In this document: one piece after another, positions 33,914-43,322 of the stretch
Numbering within the stretch: position 1 is the first letter of the stretch
How the letters are laid out: every line of letters starts with the position of its first letter
Origin: an uncultured Sphingomonadaceae bacterium
GTDB lineage: Bacteria; Pseudomonadota; Alphaproteobacteria; Sphingomonadales; Sphingomonadaceae
Direction: 5' to 3'
DNA: 64,000 nt
Assembly (NCBI GenBank): GCA_947501325.1
Contig: CANMVC010000001.1
Location: forward strand, 992,001 to 1,056,000
The notes under the pieces: generated by a model
The model's input: only the letters and a program-made list of their open reading frames with translations
What the model was told of the DNA's origin: nothing
Database searches by the model: none
Position numbers and translations under genes: made by a program

Positions 33914-36900
33914 TTAAAAGCCAATCCGCAGCGACAGACGCACACCAATCGAGACATGATCCCGCAATTGTTCCTCGGCGCTGACTTCGCCGGCAAAAAG
34001 CAGATTGCCGGTACCGCTCAGTAGCCGCAATCCCGCAAGCCAACCGTTGGTTCGGGTATCGGGCGACAGGGTAAACGGATCGCCATCCTTGAACCTTGCT
34101 GTGGTATTGCCGATGTCGCCGCCAATAATCTGGCGATAACCCCCTTCAATCTCGGCACGGTACCAGACGCCTTCGGGACCCGTATCACCAAAATCAATAG
34201 CTGCCGCCAAGGTCGTATTTAACGCCAGCTCGTCGCTGTCGCGATCCTCCACGATCAGGTTAAACGCATCACCGCCCTCGGTTTCGGTATAGCCGTCTTC
34301 TTTGAGGTTATAATAATCGACCGATACCGCAGGCCGCAAAGAGACCCGGCCGAGATCCATTTCATAGGCCAGACCGCCAGCGAGACTGTAGAGATCGCCA
34401 GACCAGTCTGCGACCGCGAAACGCCTCTCCGTCTCATCATCACCATCAATTTTTGATTCAAACCGACGCTGCGAGTCAAATTCAACCTTGGCATATGACC
34501 CTCTGGCAAAAGCGCGGAGGCCGCCCCAACGCGCGCGCCAATAGGCTGCAAACTCATATTGATCGCTGTCCACCTCATTGGCCGCATCGTCATCGCTGTC
34601 ATTGCTGTTGACATAGCCTAGCGATACACCGAAATTGCCGACAGCACCAGCTTCCACTTCAATACCCGCCGTCGTGCCAAGACCGGTAATGTCATAGCTA
34701 TCCGTTTGCCCACGATCCTTGGAGACTCCCCAAACCGTTTGCTGCAACCAGAAGCCCCAGCCGCCCTGATCGCTATACGGCGCCACAGGATCGGTCAGGA
34801 ACCGCGCGGTCGAGCGTGACCCTTGAGTAACCGTCGCAAACACGCCACCGGCATGTTCCGGCAGCATTTGCTGAATTGTTTCGTCAAAAGTCTCTGCCGT
34901 CGTCGCACCGAGAAAGCTGGAGGACACCGCTGCGTCATTATCGAGCACCTTGAAGATCGCGTCATATGCGCTGGTTTGTGACCGGGTGAGCTTCAGTTCC
35001 TCTGCTGTCTTGCGTTTGATATCAACCCAGACAGCACCCTCGTCATCATCGCCCGTTACACTGCTCTTGAACATATAGGCCGTAACCACGCCGTCTTGTG
35101 CGAGATTTTCACTGCCGACCAGATTATTCGCGTCGATAATCTGATAACGCCCTTCGGACTCGCTGACGCTGACCAACTGGATTTCCAGATTGGTTCCCTC
35201 GCCAAATTCGGCGGTATCCGAAACATTCAATTGCGTGAACTTGCCAGACTTGCCATCAATGGTAACGCCGATAGTGCTGTCATTCTCGGTAACGATGGAA
35301 TTGATGTCAATTGTCCCTGTTTCGGTCAGCAGCATCGAACTATCGTTCATGGCGATATCCGCCCCTGCCGCCTGACTGAGCCAACCGGTAAATTTCGCGC
35401 CTTTTTCCAGTGTCAAATCGTCTCTGCCATCACCAAAATCAATGCGACCAGTCAGCTGGCTATCTGAAATTTCAATAATATCATCGCCGGAGCCGAGCAA
35501 GACGTCGCCAATGATCGCGGCTTTGGGGGCATTCTCGCGAGAATATTGGTTAATATAGGCGCCGTTTTCGTTTTCCGACAGATCAATTGCAATGGCTTTG
35601 CCCATACCACCATTCTCGCTAATCGCACGTATGGTGCCACTATTCTCAACCGATTCCAGATTGCCCGACCGGTCAATAATCGCTCCAGCCGATCCATCCT
35701 TCGCCGCCGTAGCGCTAATCGTTCCGCTGTTCGTTATGGTATAAAGAAACGCATCTTCCACAACGATAGCGTAAACGGTCGAATCGGCAGCATCACCGCC
35801 CGACGCGCTGATCTCACCGTTATTGGTGATTTTTGGCACAAAGGCGTCGTCTTCGATGCGGAAAGCGGTGGCATTATCATCGAAGGAATCAGCACTTACC
35901 GTGCCATTGACCAAAATCCCTCCTATAATGTCCGTCGTACCGGTAATGAGCAACCCGTTGCCAGCAACGCCATCATAAATGCCTCTGCCCCGGATCGAGC
36001 CATTGATCACAACACCATGACCGTCCGCCGCGTCACCAGCGACGGGACCAATGACGGCATATTCTCTATCCGAACCGATCTGGACGGCGGCGGCTGACCC
36101 ATAGGAGGTGATCGAAGCATTGCCTTCTTTATCATCATCGATGCCGTCCTTATCTTCATCCTTGTCATCCGGATCGGTATTTCTTGGCTGGACATCAAAA
36201 ACTATTCCGCCCGAAACGTCATCATATACGATCAGCGCCGGACCACCTTGAAGCAAATCATCAGCATCCAGCTTTGACACATCACCTGGCCGCGTCGTGC
36301 TGCGGTAACCAGATGCAGTGATCGTGCTTTGAATCAACAAGGTACCATCAACTTTGCCGTTAATCGCTACACCAACCGCGTTTTCGCCGCGGACTGCGAC
36401 CGAACCGCGCACCGATACATCACCACTTACAGCAGCTGTGTCTATCCCGACACTGTTATCGCCGGTCACCGCGATCTGACCGCTGTGATTTAGCGAGCCA
36501 TCGAGCCGGTCTCCGAGATAGATTCCAGCGCTATTATTGCCTTCAATTGTTATCTTGCCGCTATTGACGATTGCACCGGTAAATCCTCCCTGTGTGGAAA
36601 TCCCAATGCGGTTTCGACCGTTTGCAAACCGACCGTCCAAATCACCATCTTCGTCGGAATCCTTGGGCGTATAATCTTCGTCGATGATGATGGAACCGCT
36701 GTTGGTGATGGTGCCGGAGGTGCCGGATTTGGCTTCGATCCCACGAGCGTCATCGGCGTCGGCAACCTGGATAGTGCCTTGATTTGTCACATCATGATCG
36801 CTGTCGATAAGCACAGCCGTGCCGCTGGTTGGCTTAATCGAACCTTTGTCGGTGATCCGGATATCATCATTGTTATCGCTCGTCGCAATCGGCGTGGTAC

Positions 36901-36991
36901 GCGCACTGTCGATCACGGTTTCGGCATGAACGGGGCCAGCGGCAATCAACAATATCGGGGTAAGACTGGTGCAGGCGAGAAGTTTATGCAT
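33914..36991 (-). CDS. Type Va autotransporter with beta-helix passenger
   Basis: A 1025-residue protein with a signal peptide (ending GPVHA near residue 23). The passenger consists of repeats of the form I-x-N-S-G-x-I (TNSGSI, VNSGKI, TNNGEI, TNSGTI, ENSGTI), which is typical of a right-handed beta helix. Two acidic insertions (PKDSDEDGDLDGR and DDKDEDKDGIDDDKEG) resemble calcium-binding thrombospondin-3-like loops. From about residue 720 the autotransporter barrel follows, ending in GVRLSLRIGF. It should display an adhesin-like passenger on the surface. It lies 152 bases downstream of the TonB receptor on the same strand. Target unknown. Confidence 0.92.
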   Translation of the reverse strand: MHKLLACTSLTPILLIAAGPVHAETVIDSARTTPIATSDNNDDIRITDKGSIKPTSGTAVLIDSDHDVTNQGTIQVADADDARGIEAKSGTSGTITNSGSIIIDEDYTPKDSDEDGDLDGRFANGRNRIGISTQGGFTGAIVNSGKITIEGNNSAGIYLGDRLDGSLNHSGQIAVTGDNSVGIDTAAVSGDVSVRGSVAVRGENAVGVAINGKVDGTLLIQSTITASGYRSTTRPGDVSKLDADDLLQGGPALIVYDDVSGGIVFDVQPRNTDPDDKDEDKDGIDDDKEGNASITSYGSAAAVQIGSDREYAVIGPVAGDAADGHGVVINGSIRGRGIYDGVAGNGLLITGTTDIIGGILVNGTVSADSFDDNATAFRIEDDAFVPKITNNGEISASGGDAADSTVYAIVVEDAFLYTITNSGTISATAAKDGSAGAIIDRSGNLESVENSGTIRAISENGGMGKAIAIDLSENENGAYINQYSRENAPKAAIIGDVLLGSGDDIIEISDSQLTGRIDFGDGRDDLTLEKGAKFTGWLSQAAGADIAMNDSSMLLTETGTIDINSIVTENDSTIGVTIDGKSGKFTQLNVSDTAEFGEGTNLEIQLVSVSESEGRYQIIDANNLVGSENLAQDGVVTAYMFKSSVTGDDDEGAVWVDIKRKTAEELKLTRSQTSAYDAIFKVLDNDAAVSSSFLGATTAETFDETIQQMLPEHAGGVFATVTQGSRSTARFLTDPVAPYSDQGGWGFWLQQTVWGVSKDRGQTDSYDITGLGTTAGIEVEAGAVGNFGVSLGYVNSNDSDDDAANEVDSDQYEFAAYWRARWGGLRAFARGSYAKVEFDSQRRFESKIDGDDETERRFAVADWSGDLYSLAGGLAYEMDLGRVSLRPAVSVDYYNLKEDGYTETEGGDAFNLIVEDRDSDELALNTTLAAAIDFGDTGPEGVWYRAEIEGGYRQIIGGDIGNTTARFKDGDPFTLSPDTRTNGWLAGLRLLSGTGNLLFAGEVSAEEQLRDHVSIGVRLSLRIGF

Positions 36992-37143
36992 GGGGGTTTG
37001 GTCCTTGTCCTGAAAATCTTGTGTTGGATATTCGACAAGACGTCACCGTCAGGAATGAACCGTAAACTGGGCCGGGATTTACCGCCTGATTTGCGATCAA
37101 TGCTTTGTAAAATATGGGTTTTAACAGAGAAAAAAGGAGTCGC

Positions 37144-39582
37144 CTAAAACTTGGCGTCAATTCCGATCCTGATGGTGCGTGGACGAAGCGGGGTAATCTG
37201 TTCACCAAAGGGCAATATGAAAGGTGATCCCAGGGCAAAGCGATTGCCTCTGGTATTAAAAATGTTCGACCCTTCCAACCAAATGGAATGGCCACCGAAA
37301 TCCAAACTCGCGGACATGCCGGTATCGACATAGTCACCCTGTTTCACACCCAGCACCGGCCCAATACCCAGCCGGGATTCACCGGTATAACGCGCCCACG
37401 CGGATAGCGAGAGATCAGCCGTTTCAGAAACCGCGCGGGTATAGCTGACCCCCAGTCGTCCGGAAAAATCAGCGACATTGGGCAAATTGTCGCTTTCGAC
37501 AACTACGGTTCCTTCTGGTAACTCATCGGCAAAATCGGAACTGCTATCGCCGACAAAAATCGTCTCTGCCGGCTCTGTGAGCTTGCTATCGGACCAGATG
37601 GCGCTGGCCTCAATCGACAGGCCAGGCAGCGGCCGCCAGTTCATCGACGCATCCACCGTCCATATCCGGCCGTTCCCGATATTCAGCGTGCCGGGCAGAC
37701 CGACATCGCCGCGAATCAGATCGGCCTGCATGTCATCCCATTGGGTATAGGCAGCCGAGATCCCGGCATCCAGCCCCGTCTCGCCGCCGCTGCTGAAGAC
37801 CAGTCCAGCCTCGATTGACGCGACTTCATCATTACGAAACCGCTCCACTTGATCATCGCTCACATCAATTCCGGCAGCGCGAAAACCCTCTTGATAGCGG
37901 AAATGCCCGGTCAGGCTATCGGCGAAGCTATATTGCAGGCCAACCGCCGGCAAGAAGGCGGTTTGGTTTCGTTTTACCGCCCCTTCTTGCGAGAAAGCCA
38001 TAAAGGACGGCGTATCCAGCGTCGTTCCCTTGATCCAGACATGGCTGATCCGCCCGCCGGCATTAACCATCAGGCGATCGGAGAGCGGCCATGTGATCTC
38101 ACCAAAAGCGGTCGCTTCGCTTGTCTCGTTTTCGAAACCTACAGCGCTGGCATTGAAAAACTCGCTCTCAATCGCGCGCCTGATCCGATAGCGGTTGTTT
38201 ATCAGGCTGGTCCCCAAAAACCAGTTGGCGCCATTGTCCAACGACCGCGACAACCGCATTTCGGATGTGAACAGACGCATGTCGCCGCGCTGGTGGAACA
38301 AACCGAGCAATTCGGGATAGAAGGGTTCAGCAGCGGGCAGGGTCAGGTCGAATGTCTCTGAGAGTTCCTGATCGACAAGATTAATCGCTGCAGTCAATTC
38401 CGTATCACCCCATATTTTACGGACGACCAATTGGCCCAAGGCAAATTGGTTTTCATAAGGCTGGGCAAACGGCGAGGCGCGATCCATCCGGTCGCCGGCG
38501 CGATCAACATATTGGGCATCTCGGGCCTCAATTTCCTGCGCTGCCGTCATGACGTCAACCGACCAACCAGCGCCGGGATCAACGCGCAGCATGAATCTGC
38601 CGCCAAGCGTGTCCATCCGGTTGACATCTCTCAACCCGCGACGCCGATCGTCGATATAGCCGCCCTGACGACCGCCATAGACCGACGCCCGGATACCCAT
38701 GGTCCCATCTATTATCGGCAGATTCACCGTTGCGTTGGCATCTGCCGAAGGATCGCCATCTTGCGTGGCGGCCAAGGCAATTGATGTTTTTCCGCTCAAC
38801 TCGTCCAGCTGCACGGCGTTTGGAATCAGCCGAATAACGCCGCCCAATGTGCCGGCGCCAAAACGCGTGCCCTGCGGTCCCTGATAGACTTCGATGGTGC
38901 TCAGATCGATCAGCCGCAAATCAGGGTCCGGGGCATTATAGTTGAGCCGCGCTTCGCCGAGATACTGGCCCGAGACAGCCTGGTTGGGGCCGTTAAAACT
39001 GGAATCCGCTATGCCACGGATAAATAAACGATTCCGGCCGGGGCCCAATTGCGTGGAACTCAAATTCGGCAATATTTCCAACAGGGCATCGGTCCCGCGG
39101 ACCTCTGCTGACGGGCTGACCTCGTCGAGCGATAAGGTCAGCCGATTGCCCGCTGCATCCGATTGAATAATGTGGCGCATCAACTGGCCGGTGACCACGA
39201 TGTCTGGATTGATGACGGGCGATGGCACCGGTTTGGCGGCTGCATATTTCTGTCTTCGCTTGTGTCGCTTGGACGGCTTTGAGGCAGGCACAATTCGCCA
39301 GTGGCGCTTGTGCACCTTTAGCGGTTTTGCCCCGCTGCCCGCCAGTAAACGAGTTAGCGCCTGGCGCGAGGTCATCCGCCCTTTAATCCTGGGCACGTGT
39401 CTCGCAGCTATGTTGGGATCGGATAGCCCGATACTGATACCTGCCTGTCTCCCAAGCACAACAATCGCAGAATCGAGACGACCTGCGGCAATATCCACTT
39501 CAACCTGACTATCGGCATACGCAGGAGCAGCAATTGCAACACTCAGCACTGCGGCCGCTACACTGCTATGGTACCGCATCAT
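37144..39582 (-). CDS. TonB-dependent receptor with N-terminal signalling (STN) domain
   Basis: An 812-residue outer-membrane receptor. The signal peptide ends near AYA (residue 23). An STN domain covers about 28-92 (VDIAAGRLDSAIVVLGRQAGISIGLSD). A Lys/Arg-rich linker leads to the TonB box region (PDIVVTGQL), a plug with IEVYQGPQGTRFGAGTLGG, and a barrel ending IRIGIDAKF. The STN domain talks to FecR through the periplasm. Its start overlaps the FecR gene end by 17 bases, so receptor, FecR and sigma factor form one signalling set. The ligand is unknown; iron chelates are common but not certain for sphingomonads. Confidence 0.93.
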   Translation of the reverse strand: MMRYHSSVAAAVLSVAIAAPAYADSQVEVDIAAGRLDSAIVVLGRQAGISIGLSDPNIAARHVPRIKGRMTSRQALTRLLAGSGAKPLKVHKRHWRIVPASKPSKRHKRRQKYAAAKPVPSPVINPDIVVTGQLMRHIIQSDAAGNRLTLSLDEVSPSAEVRGTDALLEILPNLSSTQLGPGRNRLFIRGIADSSFNGPNQAVSGQYLGEARLNYNAPDPDLRLIDLSTIEVYQGPQGTRFGAGTLGGVIRLIPNAVQLDELSGKTSIALAATQDGDPSADANATVNLPIIDGTMGIRASVYGGRQGGYIDDRRRGLRDVNRMDTLGGRFMLRVDPGAGWSVDVMTAAQEIEARDAQYVDRAGDRMDRASPFAQPYENQFALGQLVVRKIWGDTELTAAINLVDQELSETFDLTLPAAEPFYPELLGLFHQRGDMRLFTSEMRLSRSLDNGANWFLGTSLINNRYRIRRAIESEFFNASAVGFENETSEATAFGEITWPLSDRLMVNAGGRISHVWIKGTTLDTPSFMAFSQEGAVKRNQTAFLPAVGLQYSFADSLTGHFRYQEGFRAAGIDVSDDQVERFRNDEVASIEAGLVFSSGGETGLDAGISAAYTQWDDMQADLIRGDVGLPGTLNIGNGRIWTVDASMNWRPLPGLSIEASAIWSDSKLTEPAETIFVGDSSSDFADELPEGTVVVESDNLPNVADFSGRLGVSYTRAVSETADLSLSAWARYTGESRLGIGPVLGVKQGDYVDTGMSASLDFGGHSIWLEGSNIFNTRGNRFALGSPFILPFGEQITPLRPRTIRIGIDAKF

Positions 39583-40546
39583 CCCCGATCAGAATCCATC
39601 CCTTTCCTTGTTTTTTTGCCTGCACTCCCAGAACGGCCGCAATCGGCTCAATATTTTGCTGGTCACCATCATTGAGTTGAATCACGCCACTAAAGGGTCG
39701 GGCTGCGACATTTGGCGACGCTACAATATGGACGCCGAGAGTCCGGTTCAGTGCCTGTGCAACTTCGCCCAGCGTCTCTCCGGTAAAGCTGAGCCGTCCA
39801 GTACGCCAGGAGCCGACTTGTTCGATGGCGATGGTCGAAACGGTCACCCGGTTTTCCGATGCTGGCCGATAGAGACGCTTCCCTGCGGGGAGGCGGACAT
39901 TCTCCCGGCCCGGATTATAAATCACCAGGCCCTCGGAAACCGCAACATCAAGCGTATCGGCGCTGTTTATGACATTAAATTCGGTACCCGCATCGACAAG
40001 CCGAACATCAGCGGTATCAACAATAAACGGATCGGCATCATCATGCACAACCGTGAACAAGGCCTCGCCGTGATGGAGCTGCGCATAGCGCGGTTTTTGA
40101 TGATCCAGCGAAATTTTGCTGTTGCCATTAAGTGTGATCTTGCTGCCATCAGGCAACGCGACAATTTCCCGCTGGCCGGGGCCAGTCATGACATCATAAG
40201 GTTGCGGCATTTGTGTCCACACGCCAAAACTGACCACAGCGACCAATGATGCCGCTATCGCTCCGACCATCACTCGCCGACGATTAGGTTGTGCAACCGG
40301 CATCACAAACTCATCATTGGCCGGTTGCGGCAAGGGCGTAGCCTTGTCTTTTTCTGACCCGCTATTTTCAGTCAGATCGACATATTGGTCTTCAGCGCTC
40401 AATATCCGTTCATAAGCCAGATTATGTTGATCATCCGCCTCGAGCCACAGGGTAAATTCCTCCCAATCGGCAAAATCAGCCGCGCGGGTCCGGATTACCC
40501 AGGCTATCGCCTGATCCTGGATAGTGTTGTTTTTTTCAGCCATCAT
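39566..40546 (-). CDS. FecR family anti-sigma/sigma regulator
   Basis: The ATG at 40546 (or the adjacent one at 40543) follows AGGA; the longest frame adds 18 residues without support. The N-terminal cytoplasmic part (DQAIAWVIRTRAADFADWEEFTLWLEADDQHNLAYERI) is the typical FecR/DUF4880 region. One membrane helix follows at about 90-110 (VMVGAIAASLVAVVSFGVW). The periplasmic FecR domain contains TGPGQREIVALPDGSKITLNGNSKI and GEALFTVVHD. It senses the receptor STN domain and controls the partner sigma factor. Confidence 0.92.
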   Translation of the reverse strand: MMAEKNNTIQDQAIAWVIRTRAADFADWEEFTLWLEADDQHNLAYERILSAEDQYVDLTENSGSEKDKATPLPQPANDEFVMPVAQPNRRRVMVGAIAASLVAVVSFGVWTQMPQPYDVMTGPGQREIVALPDGSKITLNGNSKISLDHQKPRYAQLHHGEALFTVVHDDADPFIVDTADVRLVDAGTEFNVINSADTLDVAVSEGLVIYNPGRENVRLPAGKRLYRPASENRVTVSTIAIEQVGSWRTGRLSFTGETLGEVAQALNRTLGVHIVASPNVAARPFSGVIQLNDGDQQNIEPIAAVLGVQAKKQGKGWILIGDDAVP

Positions 40547-40606
40547 ATCTGTCCTGGAACATAGACGCCGCCATTGCGGGGATCCCGCATAGTATCGCAC
40601 GCAACA

Positions 40607-41116
40607 TCATGCATCTTCCCCGTCTTGCCATTCCACCAGCGCGCGATAAGCTTTCTGCAAATCTTTCTCGACCGCGCTCAGGCTGATCCCCATTTCTTCG
40701 GCTATCTGACGCTGACCAATCCCATCAGCACGAAATCGGCGGAACACCTGCGAGACACGTGGTCCCTCTTTGCAAAGCCTTGCCTCCACCGCCACAAGCC
40801 GCTGGCTGGCGATCAGCGCGCGATCGGGAAGAGGCAGGTCGGATGCTTCACCGGCTCCTCTGTTTATATCGCTCCATTCATGATCCCGCTGCCGCGCACG
40901 CTCATCCTTGCGGTAACGGTCGTGCATGGCATTGTTCGCAGCCCGGTAAAGATAAGGCAGCGGACTGGTGATATTGCTGTCGTCCACATCAGACAGTTTC
41001 AGCCACAGATCCTGCAAAATATCTTCGGCATTGTCGCCAGCGCCGCGCGCGTTCAAAAACCGCAACAGCGCGTCGCGATGCGCGAGGAAAACTGCCTGAA
41101 GTTTTTGATGCTCCAT
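40607..41116 (-). CDS. ECF RNA polymerase sigma factor (FecI-like)
   Basis: Starting at the ATG at 41116 gives MEHQKLQAVFLAHRDALLRFLNARG, the usual beginning of region 2; frame starts up to 41263 add an untypical leader of up to 49 residues, so the start is uncertain. Region 2 includes NAEDILQDLWLKL and YLYRAANNAMHDRYR. Region 4 has the HTH GIGQRQIAEEMGISLSAVEKDLQKAYRAL. It should direct transcription of the downstream receptor set upon signal. It sits 60 bases ahead of the FecR gene. Confidence 0.9.
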   Translation of the reverse strand: MEHQKLQAVFLAHRDALLRFLNARGAGDNAEDILQDLWLKLSDVDDSNITSPLPYLYRAANNAMHDRYRKDERARQRDHEWSDINRGAGEASDLPLPDRALIASQRLVAVEARLCKEGPRVSQVFRRFRADGIGQRQIAEEMGISLSAVEKDLQKAYRALVEWQDGEDA

Positions 41117-41394
41117 AGTTTGAAGAATCTCTGCGATTGGGGGCTCGGCGCGCTGTAATGAACGGCCGAATATCATTCTGCAAGATCCGGAAAGTGCGAA
41201 TCGCGACTCAGCCATAGCGTATTTTGCAACTGTGTCATCGTGTAAATTTACACCGAGATACACAAAGTTTCATCTGGCTTTTCAAAAAAGTCAAAAAAAT
41301 TTTACGGGTTTCGGAAAGTGATGACGTCTCAATATCGGACCCATCCCGAACCCTGCGGGTCCAATTCCTCCGAATCTTTCCCCGAAGATCGGAA

Positions 41395-41436
41395 CCCCGG
41401 GGGGAGACGGAGTTTAGTCTTCCCCCGGGTCTTTTT
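41395..41436 (+). terminator. Terminator-like hairpin upstream of a lipoprotein gene (possible attenuator)
   Basis: A strong GC stem (CCCGGGGGGAGAC pairing with GTCTTCCCCCGGG, one bulge) around a short loop is followed by TCTTTTTCG on the plus strand. No plus-strand gene ends upstream; the only plus-strand space is the roughly 130 bases of leader after 41264. It would therefore stop or regulate a leader transcript before the gene at 41466. Confidence 0.6.
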
Positions 41437-41465
41437 CGAGAATCGAGGTTTCAGGAGCACGAACA

Positions 41466-41858
41466 TTGAACCGCTTGGGCCTTTTACTGCTGTTATTCCT
41501 GCCTGCTGGTTGCACATCTCCTGTCGCTGTGGACAGTTTGATCGGACAGCGCGAGATGATATTCGTTCCGCCTATCGAGATGTACGAAACCACCAATTGC
41601 ATTGCGCTCAACCAGGTGCGCTCTACCAGGGTTATAGATCGCATTGGCATCGCCTATGAAATGCCCGACCGCAAAATCTGGCTTAATCGGCCCGAATGGG
41701 GCGCTTCCGTGCTGAAAAATGATCTTGTCATGGTCACGCAAACCGGCGGCAACCGGCTCTGCGCTGGCGATATCGTCCGCTTTGTCGATAGCTCGCCGGC
41801 CGGATATCGCGGTTCGATCGCACTGGGGCCGTTTATTAGCTATTCGGACAGCCAATAA
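41466..41858 (+). CDS. Small predicted lipoprotein, 130 aa
   Basis: The start is a TTG at 41466 with AGGAG nine bases upstream; it gives NRLGLLLLLFLPAGCTSP, a signal peptide with lipobox LPAGC. The mature part (about 115 residues) has predicted beta strands, and two later cysteines (TNCIALNQV, NRLCAGDIV) could form a disulfide. I recognise no family. A terminator-like hairpin sits 30 bases before the start, so expression may be attenuated. It is followed 20 bases later by the aldose epimerase. Confidence 0.72.
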   Translation: MNRLGLLLLLFLPAGCTSPVAVDSLIGQREMIFVPPIEMYETTNCIALNQVRSTRVIDRIGIAYEMPDRKIWLNRPEWGASVLKNDLVMVTQTGGNRLCAGDIVRFVDSSPAGYRGSIALGPFISYSDSQ

Positions 41859-41878
41859 ACGCTTATCCTATTGGGATA

Positions 41879-42712
41879 ATGATTGTGCTACATAACCAAG
41901 ACATAGTCCTGCATATAGATCCTGCGCGCGGGGGCGGGATATTGCGATTTGACTGGTGCGGAAATGTGATATTCCATCCCGTGAGAGAGAATGAAAACGG
42001 ACCGCTTGGTCTCGCCAATTTTGTGCTGGTGCCGTTTTCCAACCGCATTGCGCATGGCCGTTTTTCCTTTGGCGATATTGCCGTCACCATGCCGCCAAAC
42101 TTCCCGCCCGCATCATCGCAGCATGCTATTCATGGCCATGGCTGGATTGCCCACTGGGATGTGATTGCGCGATCAGGAGACAAGCTCCACCTGCGCTATA
42201 TCCATGATACCGACAGCTGGCCTTGGGACTATGTCTGTGATCAGGAGATTGAGCTGACCGCTGACGGCTATATTCACGAGCTGTCCATCACCAACAACAG
42301 CGCAACCAATATGCCGGCCGGCCTGGGCTTGCATCCGTATTTCCCCCGCGCCGATGCCAAATTGCACACGATATTTGATGGTTTTTGGGAAGGAACAGCG
42401 GACGGGCTCCCGACCCGTTGGGTCGACCGCACCGGATCTTATGACCTTTCGAAAGATGATCCGGTCGATACGGTTTTTACCGGTCGCAAAACAGCACTGG
42501 AGTTTGAATGGCCGACCCACCGGCTAACCATGACGCCGGATACGGAACTGCCGGAAACGCATATTTTTGCGCCCGAAGGAGAAGATTATTTCTGTGTCGA
42601 GCCGGTGAGCCATATGACCAATGCCGTAAATCGTGATGGCCTGAAGACATTGGCACCGGGCGAGCGCTGGTCAACGCAGGTCCGTTTTGCGGTAACACCA
42701 AATATCAATTGA
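41879..42712 (+). CDS. Aldose 1-epimerase family protein
   Basis: A 277-residue galactose-mutarotase-like protein with the family marks RIAHGRF (near residues 56-62), the catalytic-type histidines in QHAIHGHGW and LGLHPYFP, and late Glu in DYFCVEPVSHMTNA. It interconverts alpha and beta anomers of aldoses. It converges with eda, overlapping its end by eight bases, and plausibly supports the same sugar catabolism. Confidence 0.9.
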   Translation: MIVLHNQDIVLHIDPARGGGILRFDWCGNVIFHPVRENENGPLGLANFVLVPFSNRIAHGRFSFGDIAVTMPPNFPPASSQHAIHGHGWIAHWDVIARSGDKLHLRYIHDTDSWPWDYVCDQEIELTADGYIHELSITNNSATNMPAGLGLHPYFPRADAKLHTIFDGFWEGTADGLPTRWVDRTGSYDLSKDDPVDTVFTGRKTALEFEWPTHRLTMTPDTELPETHIFAPEGEDYFCVEPVSHMTNAVNRDGLKTLAPGERWSTQVRFAVTPNIN

Positions 42713-43322
42713 GCTGAATAGAAGAAGCGGTCCGCGCCAATTGTTTCACTAGATCGAAATCAATTGTTCCCTTGGGCACAACCCAGCTGCCGCCGACACA
42801 AAGCACTGCATCCAGAGCCAACCAATCGCCCGCCGTCTTTGGACCAATGCCGCCGGTTGGGCAGAACAGGCAATCCTTAAACGGGGCGGCTATGGCCTTC
42901 AGGGCAGCCGTCCCGCCAGAGGCTTCGGCCGGGAAAAATTTGAAATGACGCAGCCCCATGTCCATGCCGCGCATGATATCGCTGGCATTGGATATACCCG
43001 GAAGCAATGGCACATCATGTTTCAAAGCCGACTCAACCAATGCTTCCGTCAGGCCCGGTGAGACAATAAATTCCGAACCGGCATCTATCGCGGATGTCAG
43101 CTGTGCATCATTCAATACCGTTCCGGCACCGACAATCGCACCATCGACCTTTTTCATTTCGGCAATGGCTTCCAATGCACAATCCGTCCGCAATGTGACT
43201 TCCAGAATCGGCAATCCGCCAGCGACCAAAGCCTCTGCAATCGGACGCGCCGTCGCGACATCATCGATGACCAGCACAGGGATAACCGGTGCGGTACGCA
43301 TGAGTTTCTCGATCAGTTTCAA
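42705..43322 (-). CDS. eda: 2-keto-3-deoxy-6-phosphogluconate aldolase
   Basis: A 205-residue KDPG aldolase, the last Entner-Doudoroff step, splitting KDPG into pyruvate and glyceraldehyde 3-phosphate. Schiff-base Lys128 lies in RHFKFFPAE and the catalytic Glu41 in PILEVTLRT. The substrate-binding GGIGP motif is present. Its start overlaps the glk stop by four bases, and it is the last gene of zwf-pgl-edd-glk-eda. Confidence 0.97.
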   Translation of the reverse strand: MKLIEKLMRTAPVIPVLVIDDVATARPIAEALVAGGLPILEVTLRTDCALEAIAEMKKVDGAIVGAGTVLNDAQLTSAIDAGSEFIVSPGLTEALVESALKHDVPLLPGISNASDIMRGMDMGLRHFKFFPAEASGGTAALKAIAAPFKDCLFCPTGGIGPKTAGDWLALDAVLCVGGSWVVPKGTIDFDLVKQLARTASSIQLN

